NCBI RefSeq assembly: GCF_025140835.1
Contig: NZ_CP081153.1
Coordinates: 1,798,001 to 1,862,000 of the forward strand
Reading direction: 5' to 3'
DNA: 64,000 nucleotides
Source of the DNA: Aliiroseovarius sp. M344
GTDB lineage: Bacteria > Pseudomonadota > Alphaproteobacteria > Rhodobacterales > Rhodobacteraceae
Below, piece by piece: positions 25,931 through 33,900 of this stretch. Position 1 is the first letter of the stretch; each line of letters opens with the position of its first letter. Position numbers and translations under genes: made by a program. Under the pieces are notes generated by a model. The model worked only from the letters and a program-made list of their open reading frames with translations. It was not told the DNA's origin and did no database searches.

Positions 25931-26153
25931 TTGGAACCTGGTGCTACAAACAGTGCTACTCAAACCAACCACAACGCTTATGCCCTGTAAAACAAGGGGA
26001 TTTAGAATGCGTGGCCCCCATCCATCATGGGGGCGACCGACAAGCGGGCTGCTTTGCGTATTTCAGTGTGCGTCAACATCGCGCGCTTCATAAGCCAACA
26101 ATGCGACAGACGCTAGCGGCTTGACCCCCTGTGCCTGCATCAATGCTGGGATA
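25931..26153. other. Right end of the accessory island with TGCTACA pair and hairpin
   Basis: After the second cassette comes a third TGCTACA pair (25942-25949, 25954-25959). It is followed by a degraded leader-like sequence (AAAACAAGG.GATTTAGAATGC) and a perfect 8-bp hairpin GCCCCCAT-CCATC-ATGGGGGC (26014-26034) without a T-run. Core-type genes start at 26154 on the other strand, so the island boundary or attachment site probably lies here. No tRNA gene is visible. Confidence 0.45.
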
Positions 26154-26921
26154 TTACCGCGGTGCCATTCGGATCGCGCCGTCCAGCCGGATCACTTCGC
26201 CGTTTAGCATGCTGTTTTCAACGATGTGGCGCACCATGGCAGCATATTCCGCGGGGTCGCCCAAACGTGACGGGAACGGAACCTGTGCGCCGAGGCTGTC
26301 TTGCACCTCTTGCGGGAGGCCTGCGACCATCGGCGTTTTGAAAATGCCCGGTGCGATGGTCATAACACGGATGCCGTCACGCATCAGGTCGCGCGCCATG
26401 GGCAGGGTCATGCCCACCACGCCCCCTTTTGACGCGGCATAGGCCAGTTGCCCGATTTGGCCGTCAAACGCAGCGATTGAGGCGGTGTTGATGATCACCC
26501 CGCGTTCACCGTCTGCCGTGACTGGGTCCATTGATGCCATGCCTGCCGCCGCCTGGCTGGCACAGTTAAACGTTCCGATCAGGTTCACGCTGATGGTCTT
26601 GGCGAAAATCGCAGGATCGTGCGGTTCGCCCTTCGACTGGGTTTTTGATGCGGGCGCAATGCCCGCGCAATTCACCATCACACGTTCTTGCCCAAGTGCT
26701 GTGCGCAATGCCTTGAACCCTTCAGCAACCGATGCGGGGTCAGAGACATCCACCTTGGCAAACGCGCCACCGATTTTTGCGGCCATCGCTTGGCCTGCGT
26801 CTTCGTTCAGGTCAAATATGCCCACTTTTGCGCCCGCATTGGCCAACGCTTCGGCCACAGCGCCGCCAAGTCCGGACGCCCCGCCAGTGACGGTGACAAC
26901 GGTGTTTTCAGTGATCTGCAT
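26154..26921 (-). CDS. SDR-family oxidoreductase (3-hydroxyacyl-CoA dehydrogenase type 2-like)
   Basis: This 255-aa NAD(P)-dependent short-chain dehydrogenase has the Rossmann motif TGGASGLG (13-20), NCAG in the nucleotide-binding fold, and a catalytic Ser with Tyr-x-x-x-Lys in YAASKGG. The C-terminal part ([20 protein letters not shown]) resembles HSD17B10-type 3-hydroxyacyl-CoA dehydrogenases of fatty-acid and isoleucine degradation. It stands alone, first core-type gene at the island's right end, read towards the island. Substrate assignment is by resemblance only. Confidence 0.75.
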   Translation of the reverse strand: MQITENTVVTVTGGASGLGGAVAEALANAGAKVGIFDLNEDAGQAMAAKIGGAFAKVDVSDPASVAEGFKALRTALGQERVMVNCAGIAPASKTQSKGEPHDPAIFAKTISVNLIGTFNCASQAAAGMASMDPVTADGERGVIINTASIAAFDGQIGQLAYAASKGGVVGMTLPMARDLMRDGIRVMTIAPGIFKTPMVAGLPQEVQDSLGAQVPFPSRLGDPAEYAAMVRHIVENSMLNGEVIRLDGAIRMAPR

Positions 26922-27002
26922 GGGGGACCCTCCGTGAACTGATTGTCAGGCCCTAGCAAGAATTGCACAAGCGTTCAATAAATCCCGGCGCGCGCCCCAA
27001 AG

Positions 27003-28784
27003 TTACGCAGCGTCGCCCTGCCCGTTACAGACGGGAACCGCCCCATCCACTGGCCCAAGTGCCTGCATGGCCGCAAATTGGGTCAGGTAGACGCAGCCCG
27101 ACAGTTTTGACACGAAATCGGTCCGCATCAGGCGATCCATCACCGGGCCTTTGACCTCGGACAAGCTCAGAGTGATCCCGGCATCATCCAACTGGCGGTT
27201 CAGTTCTTCCAGCGTTTCCAGCGCGGACAGGTCAATCTCATTCACGGCCGAGCACATCAGCACGACATGTTTGAGCCCCCCTTTTGCAACGCGGGCCAGC
27301 AGATAATCCTCAATGAACCGCGCATTGGCGAAATAGAGGTTCTCATCCAGCCGCAGCGTTACAAGTTCCGGATGGGTCAACACCGCATGGCGGTTGATGT
27401 TGCGGAAATGCTGGGTGCCGGGGATCAACCCAACCTCGGCAATATGGGGCCGCGAGGTTTTGTACAGATACAGTACGATCGACAGCACAACGCCCGCTGA
27501 CACACCGATTTCGACCCCGAAGCTGAGCGTCAGCAGAATGGTCGCCAGAACGGCGGTGAAATCAGCGCGGTGATAGGCCCAGGTGGCTTTCAGGATGTGG
27601 AAATCAACAAGGCTCAGCACGGCCACGATGATGGTGGCCGCCAACGTGGCCGTCGGCAGGAAGAACAGCAGTGGCGTTAAAAACAACGCCGCTGCGGCAA
27701 TGCCGATGGCAGTAAAGGCGCCGGCTGCCGGTGTTTCTGCGCCAGCGTCAAAATTGACGACAGACCGCGCAAAGCCCCCGGTGACCGGATAGCCACCCGA
27801 CATGGCCGCTGCGATGTTCGACGCACCCAGCCCGACAAGTTCCTGATCCGGCACGATGCGCTGACGCTTCTTGGCTGCCAGCGTTTGCGCGACAGAGATA
27901 CTTTCGACAAACCCGATGATGGAAATCAGTAAGGCTGAGCCAAACAGGCTGGTCCAAAGGTCCGCATCGAAGCTGGGAAAAGTCAGCGGCGGCAGGCCTT
28001 GCGGCACATCGCCAACGATAGCGACACCTTTGGATTGCAGATCAAATCCCCAGCTGAGCAGTGTCGTGACCGCAACAGCCCCCACCGGTCCGGCTTTCGC
28101 CAGAACTTCCGCCAGGCGCGGGCCAAGGCCGAAGGAAAGCAGCAAGGGTTTCAATCCCTTACGCACCCAGAACAGAAACGCGACAGTGGCGACGCCGATG
28201 GCGAGGGTGATCAGATTTGTCTGCGACACATGCGCAAACAGCGATCCGAGCAGATCAAAAAGGGAATGCCCATGCGCGTCGATCCCAAGGATGTGTTTCA
28301 GCTGACTTGTGGCGATCAGAAGCCCGGACGCCGTGATAAAACCTGCAATCACCGGGTGGCTCAGGAAATTTGCCAGGAACCCTAGACGGAACATGCCCAT
28401 GACCAGAAGGATCAGCCCCGACAGAAATGCCAGCGTGATCGCCGCCGCTGCGTATTCCGCCGGATTGTCCAAGCCAAGATTGCCCACAGCCGCCGCAGTC
28501 ATCAAACTGACCACCGCAACCGGCCCCACAGCCAAGGCACGCGAGGTGCCGAAGATCGCATAGGCGACCAAAGGCAGGATCGAGGCGTAAAGCCCCATCT
28601 CGGCGGGCAGGCCCGCCAGCAGCGCATAGGCCAGCGATTGCGGGATCAACATGATCGTCACAATCACCGCCGCCACCAGATCCGAGGTCAGCGCCGTGTT
28701 GTCATAGCGCGATCCCCAGTCGAGAATTGGCAAATAGCGTCTAAGGGCAGCGCCGGACGCCACCGATCTTAGCTCGGGTTTCAT
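27003..28784 (-). CDS. SulP-family anion (sulfate) transporter with STAS domain
   Basis: This 593-aa inner-membrane protein has about ten to twelve hydrophobic segments, including the SulP signature region near the start (TIMLIPQSLAYALLAGLPAEMGLYAS cannot be given whole; key part PQSLAYALLAGLP at about 48-60). A C-terminal cytoplasmic STAS domain covers about 455-570. SulP proteins move sulfate or bicarbonate with H+ or Na+. Its position at the end of the sulfur-oxidation region suggests sulfate handling, either export of the Sox product or uptake. It is downstream of, and co-directional with, the MBL hydrolase and the phosphatase-like gene. Confidence 0.88.
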   Translation of the reverse strand: MKPELRSVASGAALRRYLPILDWGSRYDNTALTSDLVAAVIVTIMLIPQSLAYALLAGLPAEMGLYASILPLVAYAIFGTSRALAVGPVAVVSLMTAAAVGNLGLDNPAEYAAAAITLAFLSGLILLVMGMFRLGFLANFLSHPVIAGFITASGLLIATSQLKHILGIDAHGHSLFDLLGSLFAHVSQTNLITLAIGVATVAFLFWVRKGLKPLLLSFGLGPRLAEVLAKAGPVGAVAVTTLLSWGFDLQSKGVAIVGDVPQGLPPLTFPSFDADLWTSLFGSALLISIIGFVESISVAQTLAAKKRQRIVPDQELVGLGASNIAAAMSGGYPVTGGFARSVVNFDAGAETPAAGAFTAIGIAAAALFLTPLLFFLPTATLAATIIVAVLSLVDFHILKATWAYHRADFTAVLATILLTLSFGVEIGVSAGVVLSIVLYLYKTSRPHIAEVGLIPGTQHFRNINRHAVLTHPELVTLRLDENLYFANARFIEDYLLARVAKGGLKHVVLMCSAVNEIDLSALETLEELNRQLDDAGITLSLSEVKGPVMDRLMRTDFVSKLSGCVYLTQFAAMQALGPVDGAVPVCNGQGDAA

Positions 28785-28826
28785 GAGAGGTTTCCTAAAT
28801 TATTCCAGAGGGTTGCCCCATCTAGT

Positions 28827-29162
28827 TTAAGCGTTGGCCTGCGCGGTCATCCAAAGGATTTCGCAGCGTGTGCCCGATCGACAATAGGCGAAAACGGGTC
28901 CGGGCGCGGAATCGACCACATGTCGAAATTCGTCCATCACTGCAAAGGCGTCTTCGCGGTTTGACATCGGCAAGAACGACGTGGTCAACCCAGCTGCCTG
29001 CGCCGCCGCGCTGATCTCGGCCCAGTTAGGCTGACCGGGTTCTTCCCCATCAGGGCGGTTGCACATCACCACAGTGAAGCCCGCCGCCTTAATCGCCGGA
29101 ATATCATCCACGGTAATCTGTGGCGAGACCGTCACCCGGTCATCCAGTTTTCTCATTTGCAT
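28827..29162 (-). CDS. TIGR01244-type sulfur transferase / DUF442 phosphatase-like protein
   Basis: This 111-aa single-domain protein has a protein-tyrosine-phosphatase-like P-loop, AYCRSGTR (Cys about 96), and the family N-terminus MRKLDDRVTVSPQITVDDIP with MCNRPDGEEPGQP. Such 'beta-lactamase hydrolase-like' phosphatase domains are regularly fused to or beside persulfide-dioxygenase-type MBL proteins, exactly the neighbour here (24 bp upstream). The likely role is as a sulfurtransferase or persulfide-handling partner. It is co-transcribed with the MBL hydrolase and perhaps SulP. Confidence 0.8.
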   Translation of the reverse strand: MQMRKLDDRVTVSPQITVDDIPAIKAAGFTVVMCNRPDGEEPGQPNWAEISAAAQAAGLTTSFLPMSNREDAFAVMDEFRHVVDSAPGPVFAYCRSGTRCEILWMTAQANA

Positions 29163-29186
29163 CAGTCTGCCTTTCCAAGCATCAAT

Positions 29187-30074
29187 TCAAAGCGTGTTCA
29201 CGGGCACTTTGAGGAACGTTTTACCGTCTTTGTCCGCAGGCGGCATGTCGCCCGCGCGCATATTAACCTGCAGCGACGGAATGATCAGCCGCGGCATGTC
29301 CAGCTGAGCGTCGCGTTCGGTGCGGAATTTCACGAATTCGTCTTTGGACTTGCCACCGCCCACATGAATGTTGTGCTCTTTCTCGTCCGCCACCGAGGTT
29401 TCCCACTGAATATCGCGTCCGTTCGGGCCGTAGTCGTGGCACATGAACAGCCGTGTCTCATCAGGCAGTGCCAACACCTTCTGGATCGAGTCATACAGCT
29501 CTCCTGCGTCCCCACCGGGGAAATCAGCGCGCGCAGATCCGCCATCCGGCATGAACAGCGTGTCGCCCACAAATCCAGCATTACCAATCACATGCACCAT
29601 ACAGGCGGGCGTGTGGCCCGGCGTGTGCATCACAAATGCCTCCATCGCGCCGATCTTGTAGGTGTCACCATCCTCAAACAGTCGGTCAAACTGGCTGCCG
29701 TCACGCTGGAATTCGGTGCCTTCGTTGAAGACTTTGCCGAACACCTCTTGCACGACGGTGATCTGGCTTCCAATGCCGATCTTGCCGCCCAGCTCTTGCT
29801 GGATATAAGGCGCAGCCGACAGGTGATCCGCGTGGACATGGGTTTCGATCAACCATTCCAGCTCAAGCCCCTCGGCTTTGATATAGGCGATGATCTCATC
29901 CGCATGATCATGGGTGATCCGGCCCGCGGCGTAATCAATGTCCATTACGCTGTCGATCACGGCACAGGCGTTCGATGCGGGATCTTTCACCACATATGAA
30001 ATGGTATTCGAGTCTTCCTCAAAAAAGGCTTTCACCTCGGGTTTGAGGGCGGTGTTGACGGGATAGTCTTTCAT
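29187..30074 (-). CDS. MBL-fold metallo-hydrolase, persulfide dioxygenase/BLH-like
   Basis: This 295-aa protein has the metallo-beta-lactamase metal site ETHVHADHLSAA (HxHxDH, about 119-130), PGHTPACM, and GDTLFMPDGGSARADF with the third Asp. The pattern is that of ETHE1/BLH-type enzymes that oxidise glutathione persulfide to sulfite, usually with a single Fe. Next to the TIGR01244 gene and the YeeE transporters it would remove persulfide or sulfane sulfur entering the cytoplasm. The start ATG 30074 is preceded by GGAAAGGACACGTC. Confidence 0.8.
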   Translation of the reverse strand: MKDYPVNTALKPEVKAFFEEDSNTISYVVKDPASNACAVIDSVMDIDYAAGRITHDHADEIIAYIKAEGLELEWLIETHVHADHLSAAPYIQQELGGKIGIGSQITVVQEVFGKVFNEGTEFQRDGSQFDRLFEDGDTYKIGAMEAFVMHTPGHTPACMVHVIGNAGFVGDTLFMPDGGSARADFPGGDAGELYDSIQKVLALPDETRLFMCHDYGPNGRDIQWETSVADEKEHNIHVGGGKSKDEFVKFRTERDAQLDMPRLIIPSLQVNMRAGDMPPADKDGKTFLKVPVNTL

Positions 30075-30121
30075 GACGTGTCCTTTCCAGTCTGCGCGGG
30101 CGCGGTCAGCATGCCCAATGG

Positions 30122-30565
30122 TTAGTTTGCTTGCGCGAGGTCATTGCGACGCGCAGCGTTTGCAATCATCCAGCGGGCCAACAACATGCCCGCAATCAAA
30201 GCTGCGGTGAAAATCAGGACCGATGGGTTTCCGGTTGAAATGACGGGCAAAGAGGCGCCCGGGCAAAATCCTGCAAGTCCCCAGCCAATGCCAAAGGTGA
30301 ACGAGCCCAAAACCAGTTTGCGATCAATCAGCCGGGTGCCCGGCAGCTTAAAGCTTTCGGCAAAGGCCGGTTTTTCTCGTTTCAGCACAAGCGCATAGCC
30401 CGGTGCCGCTACCAAAAGGGCAGCGCCCATAACGAAGGCAAGGCTTGGATCCCAAGATCCGAAGACGTCAAAAAAGTTCAGCACCTTGGCAGGGTTTGCC
30501 ATGCCAGAGATTGAGATCCCAAGGCCAAAAACCAGGCCCGCCAAATATGTCAGGAAAAGTTTCAT
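30122..30565 (-). CDS. YeeE/YedE-type transporter half (DUF6691)
   Basis: This 147-aa membrane protein has about four hydrophobic helices. GWGLAGFCPGASLP carries the conserved Cys of the YeeE/YedE (TsuA/PmpB) fold. The family occurs as a single long protein or as two short halves. Here it is the second half, starting 12 bp after the preceding half gene (SD GAGGAGAAC). The predicted role is thiosulfate or sulfur-compound import across the inner membrane. Confidence 0.85.
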   Translation of the reverse strand: MKLFLTYLAGLVFGLGISISGMANPAKVLNFFDVFGSWDPSLAFVMGAALLVAAPGYALVLKREKPAFAESFKLPGTRLIDRKLVLGSFTFGIGWGLAGFCPGASLPVISTGNPSVLIFTAALIAGMLLARWMIANAARRNDLAQAN

Positions 30566-30577
30566 CTGTTGTTCTCC

Positions 30578-31012
30578 TCACAAACCAAAGACGTGGCGGG
30601 TCAGATAGACCATGATCGCCGTGCCAGCCATAAAGGTCAGGGTTGCCACGATCGAGCGCGGTGAAAACCGGGCCATGCCGCAAACCCCATGTCCTGACGT
30701 GCAGCCGGACCCATAGGTCACACCGACCCCAACGATCAATCCACCCACGACCATCGACAGCGTCGACACAGGCACCTGAATTTCAGGAAAACCACCGGTC
30801 AGTGAAAGATAAATGAGTGGTCCCGTCAGCATGCCCGCCAAGATCGCGGCCCGCCACGACCAATCGGTCGAGCTGCTGGGCTGCAAAAAGCCCGCAAGGA
30901 TACCCGTCGCGCCAAACACGTTGCCGCGCAGCCACATCAGGAACACAGAGGCCAAGCCAATCAGTGCGCCGCCGAGGGCGGATGCCAGAGGTGTAAATTC
31001 GGTTTCGATCAT
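30578..31012 (-). CDS. YeeE/YedE-type transporter half
   Basis: This 144-aa membrane protein starts at ATG 31012, preceded by GAGG; an in-frame TTG slightly upstream is less likely. It has four or so transmembrane helices and the conserved cysteine motif YGSGCTSGHGVCG, which in TsuA-type transporters relays thiosulfate. It pairs with the downstream half gene. A candidate SoxR operator (31080-31099) lies 68 bp upstream of the start, suggesting induction with the sox operon. Confidence 0.85.
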   Translation of the reverse strand: MIETEFTPLASALGGALIGLASVFLMWLRGNVFGATGILAGFLQPSSSTDWSWRAAILAGMLTGPLIYLSLTGGFPEIQVPVSTLSMVVGGLIVGVGVTYGSGCTSGHGVCGMARFSPRSIVATLTFMAGTAIMVYLTRHVFGL

Positions 31013-31079
31013 GTCTTGCCTCACCAAGTTTTCGTTCGCATTGCTAAATTAGTGTGGGTCACGCGCTGCTACAAGACTT

Positions 31080-31099
31080 ACATTCATTTTTTTGAATGT
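31080..31099 (-). promoter_or_regulatory. Candidate SoxR operator, ACATTC-N8-GAATGT
   Basis: This is a perfect 6-bp inverted repeat with an 8-base spacer (ATTTTTTT), upstream of the split YeeE/YedE transporter operon. The same ATTC-N8-GAAT core occurs before the DUF302 gene and before soxX, which supports one ArsR-type regulator for all three. Confidence 0.6.
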
Positions 31100-31127
31100 T
31101 TTTTGTTTGGCCGTAACGTCACGAAAA

Positions 31128-31156
31128 ACCCCGCCTGCCATTCGGGCACGCGGGGT
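31128..31156 (-). terminator. Intrinsic terminator after the DUF302 gene
   Basis: ACCCCGC..GCGGGGT with an inner TGCC/GGCA pairing. On the minus strand the stem is followed by GTTTTTCG. It separates the DUF302 transcript from the downstream transporter promoter. Confidence 0.75.
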
Positions 31157-31183
31157 ATGATTTTACAAGGGTGTCTGCATCGC

Positions 31184-31645
31184 CTAGTCCGCGACAGCCT
31201 CTTTCACAATCTCGTCCAGAAGGGCCTGAACCTTTTGCATGTCTCCGTCAGGATATTTGCGATACCCGACGCGGACATCGCCCTCGGTGTCGGTCACAAA
31301 AATACCGTAGGGGCAGAAGGCGATATTCATCGGGTCGGCCTCCATCACCTCGCGGCTGGTTTGCGCCGAGCAGAACAGGAAAATGTCTGCGCCATCAAAG
31401 ATCGTCACATCCGAGCCCACATCGGCCTTCGTGCGCTCCATCATGTCGCCGGTGTGGCTGACATAGTCGATGACCAGCCCTTTGCCGACAATGGCAGATT
31501 CGACCGCGAAGGTCGCGTCATCGAAGGCACCATCAAAAGCATAAGTGATGGCCTGATCAGTTTCCTGCATGCCGTGGCCATCAGCAAAGGCGGGTGCTGC
31601 TAACAGGGTGGCGCTGGCAAGCGCCACAGAAAGTGTCTTGCGCAT
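31184..31645 (-). CDS. DUF302 periplasmic protein
   Basis: This 153-aa protein starts at ATG 31645 behind GGAGGAA. A clear signal peptide (MRKTLSVALASATLLAAPAFA) is removed after about residue 21. The mature part follows the DUF302 pattern (FDDATFAVESAIVGKGLVI, then FCPYGIFV and a C-terminal helix). DUF302 proteins are frequent in sox clusters; the biochemical role is not established. It is preceded by a candidate SoxR operator and followed by a terminator, so it is probably its own regulated transcript at the end of soxEF. Confidence 0.85.
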   Translation of the reverse strand: MRKTLSVALASATLLAAPAFADGHGMQETDQAITYAFDGAFDDATFAVESAIVGKGLVIDYVSHTGDMMERTKADVGSDVTIFDGADIFLFCSAQTSREVMEADPMNIAFCPYGIFVTDTEGDVRVGYRKYPDGDMQKVQALLDEIVKEAVAD

Positions 31646-31697
31646 GTCTATTCCTCCAAAAATGAGGGCCGTTCGCGCAAAGCCCCAGACATATGAC

Positions 31698-31719
31698 GGG
31701 GTCCGAGAAACCGGACCCC
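31698..31719 (-). terminator. GC-rich hairpin after soxF / in the DUF302 leader
   Basis: GGGGTCCG-AGAAAC-CGGACCCC is a perfect 8-bp stem without a T-run. It lies downstream of the soxF stop but between the candidate operator and the DUF302 start, so it may end soxF readthrough or form part of the DUF302 leader. Confidence 0.5.
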
Positions 31720-31734
31720 GCTATCACGTTTATC

Positions 31735-31754
31735 ATATTCGACCTGCCGAATAT
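31735..31754 (-). promoter_or_regulatory. Candidate SoxR operator, ATATTC-N8-GAATAT
   Basis: Perfect inverted repeat with 8-base spacer GACCTGCC, immediately after the soxF stop codon and upstream of the DUF302 gene. It has the same geometry as the sites at 31080-31099 and 41103-41122. Confidence 0.6.
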
Positions 31755-31765
31755 TTACAACTAAA

Positions 31766-33040
31766 TCAGCCAAACATGTCGGAGGTTATTCCGGCATACC
31801 AGCCGATGCTTTCCTCGTAAGTAGCCTTACGCAATTCGGCATCCTCGCCGGTCTGGCTGATAAACCCGTCCACCTTGGCGATCTTTTCGTCGGTGGCCTC
31901 ATAACTCGCGCCCACTTTCACGCCATCATCACTGTCAATCAGCGACCAGCAGGTGTTGGTGAACTTTGCCGGAAACAGCTTCGACCCGGTCAGCGCAGAG
32001 CGCACCGCCATTGCCGCGACTTTGGCCTGACTGTTGGCGGCAAAACCAGATTTCGGCATGTCGCCCTGATGACTTGCATCGCCCAGAACATGGATGTTTT
32101 CGTCCATGCGGCTTTGCATCGTGTGCGGGTTTACCGGCGCCCAGTTGCCGTCCGTGATGCCTGCTAACTCACAAATACGCCCCGCCTTCATCGCCGGAAT
32201 AACGTTGCACACATCAACTTTGGTTTCTTCGCCATCAATGGTCAGAGTCATCGCGTCGGGATTGACCGACACGTTGTCGCCCCCAAAATCAGGGCCAATC
32301 CAGTCGATCATCCCATCGTAATGACGCCCCCAGCCTTCCTGAAACAGCGCCATTTTCGAGAACTTGTCTTTAGGGTCGGCAATGATGATCTTGGCCGTCG
32401 GGTTCTTCGCTTTCAGAATATGCGCCACCATCGAAATCCGCTCATATGGCCCCGGCGGGCAGCGGAACGGGTTTGGTGGGGCAACCATAGCGAAGGTGCC
32501 ACCTTCCGGCATCGCCTCGATCTGCGCTTTCAGCAATTCGGACTGCGACCCGGCCTTATAGGCGTGAGGCATGGCGTTCTGGTGGGAAATATCCCAGCCT
32601 TCGACCGCGCCGTCGACGAAATCAATGCCAGGTGACAGGATCAAGCGGTCATAAGACAATGTCCCCCCCCCAGCCAAAGTGACCGTGCGCGCGTCGCGGT
32701 CGATACTCACCGCCCAGTCATGCACGACGTTCACACCATATTCAGATGCCAGCGTGCCGTAACTGTGCGAGATCGAGCTGAGGTCACGGAACCCCGCCAT
32801 ATAAAGGTTCGAGAAGAAGCAAGTGTAGTAGCTGCGCGTCGGTTCGACCAACGTCACGTCGATCTCGCCCTTGCTATCTTTGGCGATATAACGTGCAGCG
32901 GTTGCGCCACCCGCCCCGCCCCCAATCACAACAACCTTGGGTTTGCCATGGTTTGACGCATGCGCCATTGGTGCAGACAGGGTCGCGGCAGCCGCGCCGG
33001 CCGCAGCTCCGCCCATGAAAAGACGTCTGTTCAGTTTCAT
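31766..33040 (-). CDS. soxF: SoxF, FAD subunit of flavocytochrome c sulfide dehydrogenase type
   Basis: This 424-aa periplasmic flavoprotein has a twin-arginine-like leader (NRRLFMGGAAAG, cleavage after AHA at about 28). The FAD-binding motif is VVIGGGAGGATAARYIA, followed by TLVEP, and YYTCFFSNLYMAG contains the cysteine expected to anchor FAD covalently, as in FCSD flavoproteins. Later RCPPGPYERISM is also family-typical. With SoxE it would act as a sulfide dehydrogenase or Sox accessory activity. It follows soxE with a 74-bp gap on the same strand. Confidence 0.92.
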   Translation of the reverse strand: MKLNRRLFMGGAAAGAAAATLSAPMAHASNHGKPKVVVIGGGAGGATAARYIAKDSKGEIDVTLVEPTRSYYTCFFSNLYMAGFRDLSSISHSYGTLASEYGVNVVHDWAVSIDRDARTVTLAGGGTLSYDRLILSPGIDFVDGAVEGWDISHQNAMPHAYKAGSQSELLKAQIEAMPEGGTFAMVAPPNPFRCPPGPYERISMVAHILKAKNPTAKIIIADPKDKFSKMALFQEGWGRHYDGMIDWIGPDFGGDNVSVNPDAMTLTIDGEETKVDVCNVIPAMKAGRICELAGITDGNWAPVNPHTMQSRMDENIHVLGDASHQGDMPKSGFAANSQAKVAAMAVRSALTGSKLFPAKFTNTCWSLIDSDDGVKVGASYEATDEKIAKVDGFISQTGEDAELRKATYEESIGWYAGITSDMFG

Positions 33041-33114
33041 ACAATTTCCTCCCGGTTTGGTGCGATAACCGCGCGCACCGTTCGCGCTTGGCAGACCCGT
33101 CCGGGGCCGCCCGC

Positions 33115-33825
33115 TTATGGCCCGGCCGCCTCGAAATAGGCGGCAAGGGCGGCAATCTCGTCATTTGACAGGCGACCCGCCATCATTTGCATCACGGGAT
33201 GCGGGCGAAACTTGTCTTTGTAGGCATGCATTGCGACCACGAAATCCTCAGCCGGCCAACCGACAATGGCCGGGATGCCGTCATAGTCGCCATCAAGCTG
33301 GTGACAGGTCGAACATTCCGACGACAGGTATTCGCCATATTCCGGGTCGCCCTGAATGGCGAGGATCGCGGCATCGACCGCGTGATCCGTTCCCGACGCG
33401 GTTGGCGCAGCTTCGGGGATATTGCCCGGATCATCCGAGTACCGGCGCAAAAATGCCAGCAAATCAGCGCGTTGCCCGGCGTCTTTCAACCCCTTATAGG
33501 CCATTCGGGTGTCAGATGCGAAAGCTTTTGGGTTTTCGACATAGCGGTCAAGCAGATCGAAATCCCAGACCAACCCGTCCTTGCCCATGCGGGTCAGACC
33601 TTTGGAGTAGTTAAAGCCGTCGACCCCTGCCGCACGTCGCCCAAAAACAAAGTTCAGATGTGGACCGACCCTGCTCTTTGCACCTTTTCCGACCGAATGG
33701 CAGCTTGAGCATTCGTCGAACACCGCCTCACCCTTCTCGGCATCTCCGATTTCATTGGAAAACGCCGGCGAAGCGGCGAGGAGCACGACTGTGAGGGCAA
33801 GCTTGAAGTGTCGAATCCGTCTCAT
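33115..33825 (-). CDS. soxE: SoxE, periplasmic dihaem cytochrome c
   Basis: This 236-aa protein has a signal peptide (about residues 1-23) and two class I cytochrome c haem sites, CSSCH and CSTCH, with GPHLNFVFGRRAAG and MRMAYKG-like methionine ligand regions. In Paracoccus-type clusters SoxE pairs with the flavoprotein SoxF, the next gene. It starts a transcription unit: the preceding thioredoxin gene ends 76 bp upstream, with an inverted repeat in between. Confidence 0.9.
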   Translation of the reverse strand: MRRIRHFKLALTVVLLAASPAFSNEIGDAEKGEAVFDECSSCHSVGKGAKSRVGPHLNFVFGRRAAGVDGFNYSKGLTRMGKDGLVWDFDLLDRYVENPKAFASDTRMAYKGLKDAGQRADLLAFLRRYSDDPGNIPEAAPTASGTDHAVDAAILAIQGDPEYGEYLSSECSTCHQLDGDYDGIPAIVGWPAEDFVVAMHAYKDKFRPHPVMQMMAGRLSNDEIAALAAYFEAAGP

Positions 33826-33880
33826 GGCAAAAGGCTAACGCGTTAACTTAACCCACTCAATAATTTTCATATCAGAATGA

Positions 33881-33897
33881 TTGCATTTAGAGTGCAA
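33881..33897 (-). promoter_or_regulatory. Inverted repeat before soxE
   Basis: TTGCA-TTTAGAG-TGCAA, perfect 5-bp arms, in the 75-bp gap between the thioredoxin gene and soxE. It is possibly an operator for soxEF; the arms differ from the ATTC/GAAT sites. Confidence 0.3.
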
Positions 33898-33900
33898 CTA

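Noticed and set aside
26014..26034. tRNA-like or attachment-site tRNA end near the island's right junction
   Set aside because: Only an 8-bp hairpin is present; no acceptor, anticodon or T-arm pattern could be built around it.
28060..28300. Possible plus-strand gene inside the SulP gene
   Set aside because: Shadow of the transporter's high-GC codons; SulP motifs and membrane helices are on the minus strand.
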